Below, one piece after another: positions 34,030-47,824 of a DNA stretch of 64,000 nucleotides (position 1 is the stretch's first letter; each line of letters opens with the position of its first letter). This stretch comes from Vitis vinifera (taxonomy: Eukaryota; Streptophyta; Magnoliopsida; Vitales; Vitaceae): assembly GCF_030704535.1 (NCBI RefSeq), contig NC_081823.1, forward strand, positions 2,388,501 through 2,452,500, given 5' to 3'. The notes under the pieces were generated by a model. The model was given only the letters and a program-made list of their open reading frames with translations. It did no database searches and had not been told where the DNA came from. Position numbers and translations under genes: made by a program.

Positions 34030-36717
34030 ATGGCGTTTTCATCGAACCCCTTATCTCTGAGCGTCCCGGACGCTGCCTTCGAGACATGGCTCCGGGACAC
34101 CGGCTACCTCGAAGTCGTCGACCGGCGAACCTCCGATCTCCACCGTCTCTCCTCCGGCGGCGACTCGTCCTCCACCACCGCCTCAATCCCCTCCAATTCG
34201 TTCTTTTTTGTCTCAATCTTGTCCCACCTCGGAACCCTACTCTCCCTCTTCACTCTCAACCCCTTCTCCAAGCTCACCTCCGATGACTTCTCCGGCCCCA
34301 CCCCCTCCTGGACCCTCGCTTTCGTGGGTTTCTGCGACTCCTATACCTTTCCGTCGTCGTCGTCCCAGGCTCGCCTAAGGGTCCACGAGAACGTCAAGCG
34401 CTATGCTCGGAACTACGCGACTCTGTTCATTATCTGCTTCGCATGTACATTGTAAGAGACCACTTTTCTCTCTCTGTTCCTCAGCATACTGAAATTTGTC
34501 CTTTGGTTGGTTGCTGGGTAAAATAGAAAAACTTGGGGTTTGAGTGTTGATTTTTTTAATATTTTTTGTCGAGGAAATAGAAACACAAATGTGAAGAAGC
34601 TGAATTACGAAAATTTGAGTGGGGAGTTTTGTTTAAGTTAAAAAGCTTGAGATTCTGAAAATATTTTGGTTTCAGTTTGGTTGCTAGGAAAACCTAGGAA
34701 AGAGAAAAGAAATGGTAGGTCTGACTCTCGTGTTTATTGTTGTTTTAGTTTTCAAGGAAAGGGAAGAAGAGAAAAATGAGGTAGTTGAGTGGAGATTTTG
34801 TTTTAGAAAAAAATTGAAATTCAAAAATTGCTCAGTTTGGTTTCTGGGTAAACGTAGGAAAAGGACAGAGAAAGGAATGTTTTTTAAGTTCATGTTTATA
34901 AGCATTCGGAGCTAAGAAAAAAATATATATCCTGCACTCAAATGTTTCTAATGTAACTATTATTTGTCTAAATCAAGATGGGTTGAGAATCTTGGGAATC
35001 AAATAAAATGAAGCACACAATTCAAAGTATGTTTTCTTATCTTCTCCTTTCGTTTCCTCAGTTTCCTTTCCAACCAATATAGGGTATGGGTTAGGAGTAT
35101 CCTTATAAATGAAGGTTTTGGGTAGTCAAGTGCTAAGTGGAAGATATGAAAATTTGTATGATGTTTTGCCCTCTTAAAATGCCATGGAGGAATCAGCTTG
35201 TAAGAAGGAGGCTAAGGAGGTTTATGCCAAGTGGGTTGAACTGGAAGAAACTCACTGGAGGCAGGTGTCTAGGGAACTCTGGTTGAAGGCAGGTGATAGG
35301 AATACGAGGTATTTCCACAGGATGGCGTCTGCCCATAGGAGAGTTAACCACATGGACAGAATCAAAATTAATGGGATTACAATGATAGAGGAGAGGGAAA
35401 TCAGAGAGGGGATAGTTAATGCTTTTAAGCAGCAATTTTCCGAAAGTCCGGAGTGGAAGGCGGACATTGGAAGTCTCTCTTTTAATCAAATTTGTGTGCA
35501 AGAGGCTGAGATGCTGGAGGTTCCCTTCTGTGAGGGTGAAGTCCAGACGGCCCTGATGGAAATGAATGGGGATAAAGCCCCAGGTCCTGATGGGTTCTCG
35601 GTTTTCTTTTGGCAATGTTGTTGGGATTTCGTCAAGGAGGGAATCCTGGAGTTTTTCAAGGAGTTCCACGACCAGAATACGTTCCTCAAGAGTATCAACA
35701 ACACATTTCTGGTGCTGATTCCTAAGAAAGGAGGGGCCGAGGAGTTTGGTGATTTCAGGCCAATCAGCCTTTTGGGGGGTCTCTATAAGATGTTGGCAAA
35801 GGTGTTGGCCAACAGGCTTAAGAAGGTTATAGACAAGGTTGTGTCCCATGATCAGAATGCGTTTGTTAAGGGTAGGCAGATTCTTGACGCTTCCCTGATA
35901 GCAAATGAAGTGATTGACAACTGGAAAAAAAAGGGGGACACGGGGGTTATCTGCAAGCTTGATATTGAGAAGGCCTATGACAGTATTAATTGGCAATTCC
36001 TCTTGAAAGTCATGGAAAAAATGGGATTTGGCGCTAAGTGGCTGAGGTGGATGTGGTGGTGTATCTCCACAGCCAGATTTTCAGTTATGGTGAACGGAAC
36101 GCCAGCTGGTTTCTTTCCGAGTTCCAAAGGGCTGCGTCAAGGAGATCCCCTGTCCCCTTATCTTTTTGTTATGGGGATGGAGGTGCTAAGTGTCCTAATC
36201 AGAAGGGCTATGGAGGGGGGTTTCATCTCAGGGTGCAAAATTCAGCGAAATAGAGGCCGGGTTGTCCACATTGCGCATCTGCTCTTCGCCGATGATACTA
36301 TAGTCTTTTGCGAGGCAAAGAAGGAGTACTTAACGAATTTAAGTTGGATCTTGTTTTGGTTTGAAGCCGCGTCCGGGTTGAAAATTAACTTGGCTAAAAG
36401 CGAGGTTATTCCAGTAGGAGAGGTTCAAAGGATAGAGGAGCTGGCTGTGGAGTTAGGTTGTAGGGTGGGGAAGCTTCCGTCCGTTTATTTGGGGCTGCCG
36501 CTGGGGGTGCCTAATAAGGCGGCTTATGGATGGGATGGTATAGAAGAGAAAATGAGAAGGAGGCTTGCTCTTTGGAAGAGCCAATATATCTCAAAGGGTG
36601 GGAGGATCACGCTTATTAAAAGCACTATGGGAAGTATGCCAGTTTACCAGATGTCGTTATTCCGTATGCCCATGTCTGTGGTTAGAAGATTAGAAAAATT
36701 GCAAAGAGACTTCTTAT

Positions 36718-36748
<31 letters not shown>

Positions 36749-39700
36749 CTCATGGAGAGGAAAACTCATCTGGTTAAGTGGGGGGTAGTGTGTGGGGACA
36801 AAGAAAATGGGGGGTTGGGAATAAGAAAGCTTACTATCATGAATAAAGCGCTTCTTGGCAAGTGGACTTGGAGATTTGCTTCGGATAAGGAGGCCCTTTG
36901 GAAACATGTGTTGGAAGCAAAGTATGGTCAGGAGGATCATGGTTGGAGGACCAAGAAGGTTGTGGGTGCGTGTGGTGTGGGGGTGTGGAAGGAGATATTA
37001 AAGGAAGCTGGTTGGTGCTGGGATAAAATGGGGTTCAAGGTGGGGAAAGGTAATAAAATCAGCTTTTGGACTGATGTGTGGTGCGGGGATTCAGCGCTGT
37101 CTCAAAGGTTCCCGCATCTCTATACCTTGGCAGCCAATAGAAATGCAAAGATTGAAGATTTGTGGGACCAGATTGTTGGGGAAGGCGGCTGGAATTTGCG
37201 TTTCATAAGGGATTTCAATGATTGGGAGGTGGGGTTGGTAGGTGAGTTGCTCCAAGCGTTGAGAGGGGTTAGGATATCTTGGGAGGATGACTCGGTTTTT
37301 TGGAGGGGAGGGGGAAGTGGACAGTTTAGAGTGAAAGATGCGTACAGCTGGTTGGATAGGCCTTTGGAGGTCAACTTTGCGAAAAACAGGATTTGGGTGG
37401 GTAGAGTCCCAACTAAAATCATGTTCTTCACGTGGGAAGCGACTTGGGGAAAGATCTTGACTCTTGATAGGCTCCAAATAAGAGGTTGGCAGCTCCCGAA
37501 TAGGTGTTTCTTGTGTGCTTGCGAAGCGGAAAGTGTGGATCACTTACTTATTCATTGTACAGTGGCTAGAGAGCTTTGGGATTTAGTGTTGGGTTTAGTT
37601 GGGGTCAAGTGGGTGTTCCCTAAATCTGTAAAGGAGGTGTTATATAGTTGGGGAGGTTCTTTTGTGGGAAAAAAAAAGAAAAAGTTTTGGAATTCCATTC
37701 CATTATTCATTTTTTGGATGGTTTGGAAGGAAAGGAATAGGCTAACTTTTAGGGGGGGGGGGGGGTTTAGCAATTCAGAGGTTCAAATATTCTTTTGTTT
37801 GTTATATCTGGGGTTGGGCTAAGTTGTATATGGAGGAGAGGCCGCATTCCCTTTTAGATTTCCTGGAATGGATAGCTTCCAGTTGAGGGGTGGTTTGTTT
37901 TTTTTGGTTTGTTGCTTGTTCTTGGCCTTTGCTGCCTGGTATACGTCCTGTATACGTTGAGGTTTTTTTGCCTCTTTAATGAATTGTGTTTACTTATCAA
38001 AAAAAAAAAAAAAAAAATGCCATGCAATAGACTAAGTAATGTGGAGGCCAGCTTCTTTTGAAGTGGCCATATTTAAGAAGATAGTTAGTATCTAGCCTAT
38101 AAAAAAGGGAGATGGTTACTATCTAGGTGGTTTCTTTCTTTCTTTCTTTCTTTCGTTTTTCAAATCTTTATTGCAGTTAAAAGAATTTTTTTTGCTTCTT
38201 ATTTGGGTATAACTGTTGGTGTTGGTCATATCTGGTTATAGGTATCAGATGCCCATTGCTCTAGTTGGGTTGATTTCAAGTTTGGCACTTTGGGATCTGC
38301 TCAGGTTTTGCAGTGATAAATGGAGAGTGGATCGATACCCTGTTGTTCGGCAAGCTTTGATTCACACTGTCCAATGTGGTGAGTTATTGTTCCCTTTTGA
38401 CACTTCTTGGTTGACAATACATACATGTTTCTGTATCGTGGGAAGGAGCATTGGCTCATATGTAGCTTACTCAAAATTCCTGTATATGGCCATAAAAATA
38501 TTGTTTGGACAGCCTCTGACATATGAGCTGCCCAAGAAGAAATTCTTGTCATAGCTTTGCATAGTGAGGTTCATTAAATGACACTGTTGTTTCCCACTCT
38601 ACAGCCCATTCAAATTTTAAAGCTAACAATTGATATTAGAAATTTTTTAATGCACTTAGATGCCAGAAGACATCTTCCAGTCATTCCTCGAAAGCAATTA
38701 GCTTTTGGGAAAATGATAAAAGTGATAGCAAATTATCTAATTAAGCAAGTACCTCATCGATTGAAACTTTTGTAGGGAATTTTTTTTAATAATTATTTTT
38801 AACCTTGTTGAGCACTAAGCTGGGCTTTTAGTTGCTGGGATGTTTTATTTTGAAGGGTTTCTTGTAATTATTGCTTCTAGCACCTCCTTAGTTTGTTTTC
38901 CTTTCTACAAGGTTTTCTTCTTTTTGGTCATGTTGTGTTTTTTTTTTTTTTGTGAAGGATAGTTCATTCTTCTTGATATATGTTTTTGTAATTAAATGAC
39001 ATTAATTCTTTATTTGGGGAAAAATAGAATCGAAAGGATTTAATTTTTGAAATCCTAATATGAAATTACATGGGTTGGAGAAACTGATGCCAATTGCTTT
39101 TGAAAAAGAATATATATTCAAATGTGATGCAAATCAAAATAAAGAAAAATAAAAATTCATTGCCACTTCAAATAGTTTGGTTTGTACTACCACACACTAC
39201 AATGTAGGGGCATTATGAAGGATTGGTTTCTTTTTTCAGCTGTCTTATTTGGAACTTTGGTGTTGAGGTGCTCTTTTTGTGCCCTGTATTACATATGTTT
39301 TATATTTAAACAAACAATTTGTTTGATTGAATTGCACAAAAATATACAAAGAAAGATTAGTTATCCTTTGACTCAACCAAAAAGAAGAAAGAAGTTGTGT
39401 GTCCTATGCTATTATTTGTATGATTTCAAATGAAATACATTTAGGAGTGTGAAGTTGTTTGGGTTGGTGTTTATCTAAGAAATGATACTTGTATTGGATT
39501 AGATAAAAGAAATTTGGATAATACAACGTAGGATGAGAAATCCTTGTGAAAAAAAGAAAAGAAAAGAAAAGAAAATAGACATGAATAAAAGTAAAAGAGA
39601 GAAACAAAAGTTTTCATAGTGTAAAGTTTTTTCCTTCCCACTCCTAAGGTGACATATTACCAAAAACTAATGGGGCATGATATCCCTAACAAAGTCAACA

Positions 39701-42700
39701 AGCGAAAAGGCTTGTTTCTTGGCTATCTTATTAGCTTCCTAGTTTGCTGATCTAGCAACTCAACCCCTTGCTAAGATCCTCAATCCTTTGCATCCAATGG
39801 TTGTATTTTTAAGACCATGTCCAATTGTTAGCCACCTAGGAAAAATCCATCACCGAATTCCCCTCCATTGGGATATTAGTGATGCCAAACTCTTGCAATT
39901 TTGAGACCTTAAAGTAGAACAAAGTGCCTCTGCTGCATTAGCTATTCCAGAACTAGCTTTCTTTGGGAAAACACAAATATATATATTTTTTTTATAAGAA
40001 AAGAGGGGACCAAAAAACAGTGCCCTTAGAGTATTCAAAAAGTATACAAAAGAAGCTAAAAAGCTCAAACCAAATGGGGAGGGATAGAAACAAAAAAATC
40101 ACCTACCCTTACTTAGAGCCTAACCAATCAATAAAGCTTAAATGCGAGAAGGGGCTCAAATCTACAAATACCCTAAACCAAGACTACAGGTTACAAAAGA
40201 ATTTTTCAATCTTTGGAGCGAAAGATCCTCGTTCCCAAACACTAACAAATTCCTTTCCTTCTATACTGTCCAAAATATACATAAGGGTGTCATTTGCCAA
40301 GTCTTTTTACGAGCTTTACCCACAAACGACCCATGCCACCCAAAAAGAGTATCTTTCACTGAACAAGAATCCAAGACATACCAAAGAGGGAGAAAAGAAA
40401 ATTCCAAAGAACCCAAATCTTTGCACAGTGAAGAAGGTGATCAACCGTCTCTGCTTTAAAGAGACAGAAAATACCTCTTTGCCAAAAAGTGTCTCTCCTT
40501 TGAAGTTGGTCCAGAGTTAAGACTTTCCCCCAAGAAGCCTCCCAAGCAAAGAAAGCCACCTTATGAGGTGCGCTTGATCTCCAAACACTACCACTAGGGA
40601 ACAAAGGAGAATCTCAGGGCTCCAAGATAGAGTAAAGAGATTTGACCAAAAAGGTCCCATACCTCGAAGCTATCCAAATCACTCTATCTTCCACATCCCT
40701 GTGCACCTTAAAAGCTTGGATCTTTTGTAGCAAACGCTCCACCAACTCTAACTCCTAATCACTAAAGGCCTTTGAGAAAAGAGAGGTCCATCCCCTCCCC
40801 TTATCACCTTCAGGGTTCCAAACATCTAAGACCCAAGCTTCCTTAAATGAAGAAAAGGTAAACAAGGAAGGGAAAGACTTACAAAGTGGCTCATCTCCAC
40901 ACCACTCGTCCATCTAGAATCTCATTCTCTGCCCATTACCCACTTGGTAGGCCAACCTGCCACTAAAATAATTCCACTCCTTCCTAATAGCTTTCCACAA
41001 CCCCACACAAATAATCTTGCCTTTATGATCCTATGTTAGTCTAACCCAAATTGTCTAGGATCATGTGTCAAAATTAAACTTTAGAATGCCACTTAGCAAA
41101 GAAACCACTTAGCCTTTATGTCCATCATTCTCCTAACTAGGAGGCAGGGTGAACTATAGTACTACAAAATAATGCTAAAAAGAACTCGAAAAAACTCCTT
41201 GGAAATTAGTCCCCACCAGTAGCTCAATTAGTAGATGCTTTTACTTCCAAAAAGGGTGTTAATATTTTTTTAGTGTTAGCTAAATAGTATATAGAGATTG
41301 ATTCTTTGTCTTTACCTTATTTTATTGAGTGGCTTGATTCTGGTTAAGGGAGGGGGTTGTTGTTAGGGTTCTTTTTCTTGTTTGTGTGCTATTAGGCGCT
41401 TTTTGCATATGTCTTGTGTACTTTAGAGTGTCCTTATGGCGTTTTTATTTTTTAATGCATTTAGTTTTATTTATCAAAAAAAAAAAAATTAGTGTTTTTT
41501 TTGATAGATAAACAGCCAAATATATTAGAAAAGGCTAAAAAAGCCGCATGTATACAGGGGGTATACTAACCAGCCCCAAAGAAGGCTGGAAAAACAACAA
41601 AAAAGGGTAAAAACCTCACCCACCCTCAAGTGGTCCCAAGCCACTCCAAAAAACCTAACAGAGAGTAGGTTTCCTCACCAATGTACACCTTAGCCCAACC
41701 CCACAAGTTACAAACAAAAGAATTCTTGAATTTCTGAATATCTAAAGACCCTCCCCTGAACACTATCCTATTCCTTTCCTTCCAAACCGTCCAAAAAATG
41801 CACAGCGGTATGGAATTCCATATTTTTTTTCTTTTTTTTCCCACAAAAGAACCCCTCCAACCATGAAGCACCTCTATAACCGACTTTGGGAACACCCATT
41901 GAACTCCGAAAATGACAAGGGTAATCTCCCAAATAGTTTTAACCACTGTACAATGTAAGAGAATATGATTCGCATTTTCCTCTTCGCATCCACATAAATA
42001 ACACCGATTAGGTAGCTGCCATCCCCTTCTTTGAAGCTTATCCAAAGTGAGGATCTTCCCCCACGCTGCCTCCCAAGCAAAAAAAGACACTTTTGTTGGA
42101 ACCCTATCCATCCATATGCGTCTATTCGGAAAAGCACCAACTGAGTAGCCGCTCAAACTTCTGTAGGCCCCCTTGGCCCCAAAAACGCCGTTGCCTTCCC
42201 GCTTCATCTCACTGAGTCCTCCTCCTGAGAAATCCTGAAATCCTTCAGAAGATTCAGCATTTCTCCTATCTGATCTATCTCCCAATCATTGAGATCTCTA
42301 GCCAAACTGAGATTCCACCCTCCTTGCCCCAAACTAGCATCCCACACTTCGCAAACTTTGGCATTCTTATGACCCGCCAAGGTAAACAAATGAGGAAAAG
42401 TTTGAGAAAGCGCCTCATTGCCACACCACTTATCCATCCAGAACAAAACTCTATTCCCCTTCCCAACCTTAAGGTCCATGCTCTCCCAACACCACTCCGC
42501 CTCTTTCATTATCTCCTTCCACAACCCCACCCCATAAGGCCCACAAACTTCCTTAGTCCTCCACCCACATCCCTCTTGACCATATTTCACCCCTATCGCC
42601 TTTTTCCATAGATTATCCTTCTCATAGGCATATCTCCATACCCATTTGCCCAACAATGTTTTGTTCAACAAATCTATCTTTCGGATGCCTAATCCCCCCT

Positions 42701-45700
42701 CCTCCTTAGGGCTGCAAACCACTTGCCAATTAATCAAATGGCCTTTCCCCTCCAAACTACCTCCCCCCCGCAAGAAATCTCTTTGGATTTTTTCAATCCT
42801 TTTTGCCACCACCTTAGGAATTCGAATAAGTGAAAGGAGGTAGATGGGTATGCTGGCCAAAGTGCTCTTAATAAGAGTCATTCTTCCCCCCTTGGAGATA
42901 TATTGTCTTTTCCACTGGGCCAGTCTTCTTCTCATTCTCTCTTCCACCCCATCCCAAGAAGAGGCGTTTTTATGATTGGCTCCAAGGGGCAGCCCTAAGT
43001 AAACAGCGGGTAAAGCCCCCAATTTACAACCCAGCTCAGCCGCCAACTCCTCCATCCCATCCACTTCCCCCACCGGAATAAGGACACTCTTAGCCAGGTT
43101 AATTCTCAAGCCGGAGGCAGCCTCAAACCACGCCAAAATCCAACTTAGATTGGTCAATTGCTCTCTTCTAGCTTTGCAGAAAATTAGAGTGTCGTCAGCA
43201 AAGAGGAGGTGCGAAACAGTCAGCTCATCCCCCCCTCTTCCCCGCATCCTACAGCCTGAAATAGAGCCCCCTTCACCAGCCCGGCTAATCATGGTGCTAA
43301 GCACTTCCATACCCAAAACGAAAAGATAAGGAGAGAGGGGATCTCCTTGCCGCAGCCCCTTTGAGTTCGAAAAGAAACCAGCTGGAACCCCATTGATTAA
43401 TATAGAGAATTTGGCGGTAGAAATACACCACCTCATCCATTCCTCCCACCTAGACCCAAATCCCATCTTCCGAAGAACCTTCATAAGGAAGTTCCAATTG
43501 ATACTATCATAAGCTTTTTCAATATCCAACTTACATATCAACCCTTTCTCTTTTCTTTTATACCAATAATCAATCACCTCATTAGCTACTAGAGAAGCAT
43601 CCAAAATCTGTCTCCCTCTCACAAAGGCATTTTGGTCAACTGAGACCACTCTGTCCAGCACTTTCTTTAGCCTATTTGCTAGGACTTTGGCTAAAAGTTT
43701 ATACAAACTCCCAAGCAAACTAATTGGCCTAAAGTCCCCCAAGTCATCAGCACCTCCTTTCTTGGGAATAAGAACCAAAAAGGTGGTATTAAGAGACTTG
43801 GCAAAGGATCCATACTCAAAGAATTCCTTAAACAGTTCCATCACCTCCTCCTTCACCACATCCCAGCAATCTTGCCAAAAGGCCATTGTGAACCCATCCG
43901 GACCTGGAGCTTTGTCACCCCTCATCTCCATTAGTGCAAAATGAATTTCCTCCTCAGAGAAGGGCACCTCCAAATTTTCAGCTTCCCGGGAATTAAGCTG
44001 TTTGAGCTGCAGGCCCTCAATATCTGCTCTCCACCCCGGTTCTTCTGAGAGTAAATTCTGGAAAGCATTCACTATCCCCTCCCTCACCTCTTGATCCTCA
44101 GTCAACATCTCCCCATTAATTGTAATCCTATCCAAAGAATTATTCCTGCGATGAGCATTGGCCATACGATGAAAATAACCGGTATTCCTATCCCCTTCCT
44201 TTAGCCACAGCTCCCTAGATTTCTGCCTCCACTGAATTTCCTCCATTAGCACCCATTTATAAAAAGCATCCTTGGCTTCTTTTTTCTGCTCAGCTTCAGC
44301 CATGGACAGCCTCCTCTCACTTTCCACTCCATCCCAATGTTCCAACTGCTGAAGGGCAGAATTTTTATTGACTTCCACCCTTCCAAACACCTCCCTATTC
44401 CAGACTTTAATATTTTGTTTCACAACCTTCATCTTATAGGCCAATCTGAAACTAGCCCTACCTCTTGCCTCAATCCCTTGCCACCACCCCCGGAGAAGAC
44501 CCTTAAAGTCGTCCATTTTCAGCCACATGTTCTCGAATCTAAACGGAGTTGGGCCTCTCCTTAACCCCCCACCCATCAACAAAATAGGAAAGTGGTCGGA
44601 CGTAGGTCTATGCATTCTGCATTGGGCTACCCCACTGAACATATCTAGCCACTGCTGGGTCACCAAAAACCTGTCTAGCCTTGCCCAGGATTGATTATTC
44701 CTTCCCCCACTCCAAGTGGCAATGCCCCCTTGCATAGGAAGATCAATTAGCTCTAAGTCATCCACAGTTTGGGCGAAATTTCTCATGGCCCCAGACAATC
44801 TTCCCTGTCTACTCCTTTCTCGCTGAGACAAGATGACATTGAAGTCCCCCCCAATACACCATGGCTCCTCCCACAAGCCTCTAATCGCCCCTAGCTCTTC
44901 CCACAAACAATCCCTGTCTTCTTTGGTAAAAGGACCGTACACCCCAGTAAATATCCAAATCATCCCATTTTCCACATTCCTAATCCTACACGAGACTGAG
45001 AATTTCCCCACCTCCGTCTCCATCACCTCCAGAGACCTCTTATCCCAACACACCAGAATCCCTCCTGCAGTGCCCATAGCATCTAAAGCCGTCCAATTAG
45101 ACCACCTACCAGAACCCAGGCTTCTAACCACTCCCTCCGACAATGTCTCAATTTTGGTCTCCTGAAGACAAAAAAGATCCACCCTCTGACTTCTAATCAC
45201 TGCCTTAATGACCCTTCTTTTGGCGCTGTCATTGGCCCCCCGGACATTCCAACTCAGTATTCTTATCTTCATTTAAACTCCATAATTTGGCACCCCCTTA
45301 CTTGCCCACCAACATTTTGCTTCTTCCCCCCTTCATAGTTAATAGAGCACTCTAATCTTTTCAACTCCCTCTCAAATTTGGATTTCTCCAAAATGCTCTT
45401 ACTATGAACTCTTTCCCTTCTCTTCCGAATTTTAACTAGAAATTCCATAATATCCTTCTCCAATCCTTCCGTCGAGAACCCCAGAAAATTACTGAACTTG
45501 GCTAAATCACTGTTCTCCCAGCTAATCTCCTCCCCTGCCTTACTTACTCGTGGCACTATTTGATCAGAGCTCACATCCTTTTCAACATCGTCAGTGCTGC
45601 TCTTACTAACCTCCACCAAATCCCAACATTCTCCATTTTTTCTCAAGGGGGATTCTGATCCCATGATCATTTGGAGCGGATTTTCATCCTCATCACATTT

Positions 45701-47781
45701 CTTTCCAGGCCCAGAGAGGTCGCAAAATTCCCCCACTGGAATCCGACCAAAAATAAAAGAAGGGGAGAGAGGAGGCGCATGGCTTAAGCAATCGGGCTGG
45801 ACGTACCTCTTCGCTTCCTCTACCAAGGCCAGATCAGTCTTCGTTTGCTCTTTGTGGAAAGCCTCTGCCTCTCTCAGCCTCCGCAGCTCATCCTTCTCCC
45901 AAAACAGAGAGCATTCGTGGATTGGGCTTCCCGAGCTTGGGCCGCGACTTTGGGCCTCAACAAGATGGCCGCTTGGCTCCCTCATTGGCCTTTGACCATC
46001 TTCTACCAGCCCTATATCCACCGTGGGCTTCCAAGCCTTAATTCGTCTGGAATCCATCTTCCCCTTTTGTCCAATAGAGACCACAAAGGAAGAAGATGGG
46101 CTTAAACCCTCAGACCCACTAGGCTCCACCACAAAGCCCATCTCAATAGGCCCACTCTGCATAATCCCTTTTCCCTTGGGCCTTATTTGCAGCGCACCCA
46201 ACCCACGAGAACACTCCGTGGATCGCCCCGACCCATGAGTCGCTTTCCGCGTCCCATCCACCTTCTGCAGCTGCTCCTCGAGCCACGAGCCTCCCCCAAC
46301 CTTCCTCACGCGCTTGCCCTCGCGTGGCTGGACCTCACCCTCAACCTCTCCCTCTGCTCCGCCACCCTCATCCTCTTCGTCTGCTCCGATGGATTTTCCT
46401 TTCTCGATGGTCGACGTCACACGCATCGTCGGTCTTGTCTCCCACCATAGAGAGAGTGAATAGCACAGATTCTCAACGCATACTTCCACCATTTTAGGGA
46501 TTTTCCCTTCATTTATCCTAACCCGAATTCTAGCCCACTGTATCTCCTCCTTCCTCTCCGTTTTCTCATCTATGTCCACAAAGCCCCCGCACCCCTCTCC
46601 TATCTTACTCAGAATGTCTCGATTCCATAGGGAAATGGGAAGACCCACAATCCTTACCCAGGCCTCTCCTTCCTTCTCTTCCTCCGACAAACATCCCGTT
46701 CTTTGGCTCCACTTTTCCAGTCGCATGACGAGGCCCTCGACCTCTATTTCCCCATCAACTAGGGCTTTTTCAGCTTCATTTACCAACTCAAATTCCAATA
46801 ATACCTTTCCTTCGTTCATTTTGGCCAAGCCTAAATTGCCCTTTAGCCCCCACGCTTTTGACATTTGGTTCCCCCAGCTCCTTAAATCTTCCCCCTCTCC
46901 ACGCCTTGGGTTCCAACTACCGACAAGGCATTGGTTCAGCTTCTCCAAATTCGCCCTTATAGCTCTGCTATCCACATTTACCCTAACCACCTCGTCTCCG
47001 TTGCTGCATTTTTGCTTGACCACCTCCGCAAAGGATTTTCCCCACATGGGTATCCAAAGTTTGCCCTTGTCCTCTTGTCCCGCTTGCCCGCCTGGTCTAG
47101 ACTCCATCTCACGCAACGCCTCCGCCAATAGGATCCAGCCTCCTTTTGCTCCTCTGCCTTTGGGGATAAAGATACTGAACCTCTTCTTTGCCCTATCAAT
47201 AACCCCCAATCGAAGGAAACATCCCCCCTTATTTTCGCCTCGCACTAGGGAGAAAAATCTCCCTTTCTCTTGCCAGCGTTTCTCCCAGTAGCCAGCTCTC
47301 ATGTCCTTTGAACAAGATACCAAGCCTTCAATGAGTGGCCCTAAACTTGCCGGCCCCAACTTGATCCAAGAAGAAACATCTCCCTTTCTTTCCACTATGA
47401 GGATTTGCATCTTGCCCTTCTTCTGCTCTGTCTCGACCAGAAAATTCTTGGATTCTATCCCAAAACTCCTTTTCCTACCCCCTGACTGGAAATGGCTCAC
47501 TGAGTCCCCGATCGCACCCTGGGACCATCTTTCATCTCCCTCGCTTTCACACACTCTCTCTCTAGGTCTTTCTCTCTCTTCCATAGAAAAACCTCCAAGT
47601 TTGAAAAGAAGCTTCATTATGACAAATCCAAGATCTGAGTTTTCTTCCCATGATTCATATAGTCTTTTGAGCCGGGCCACCATTGGAATAGTGAGAGCAT
47701 TGAGATCAGATGGTCTATTGAGAATGGCTGCCCTTGACTTTGCCCTCCCTTCCACTAACACGGGTTCATGGATTTCCTTCC

Positions 47782-47824
<43 letters not shown>

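Noticed and set aside
35193-35996. 267-codon open frame on the minus strand
   Set aside because: Exact antisense of the LINE reverse transcriptase coding region; no family character of its own.
47759-47761. GTG as start of an 830-codon LINE ORF1
   Set aside because: It is an internal codon of the captured host segment; the first good start is ATG at 47584, giving 771 codons.
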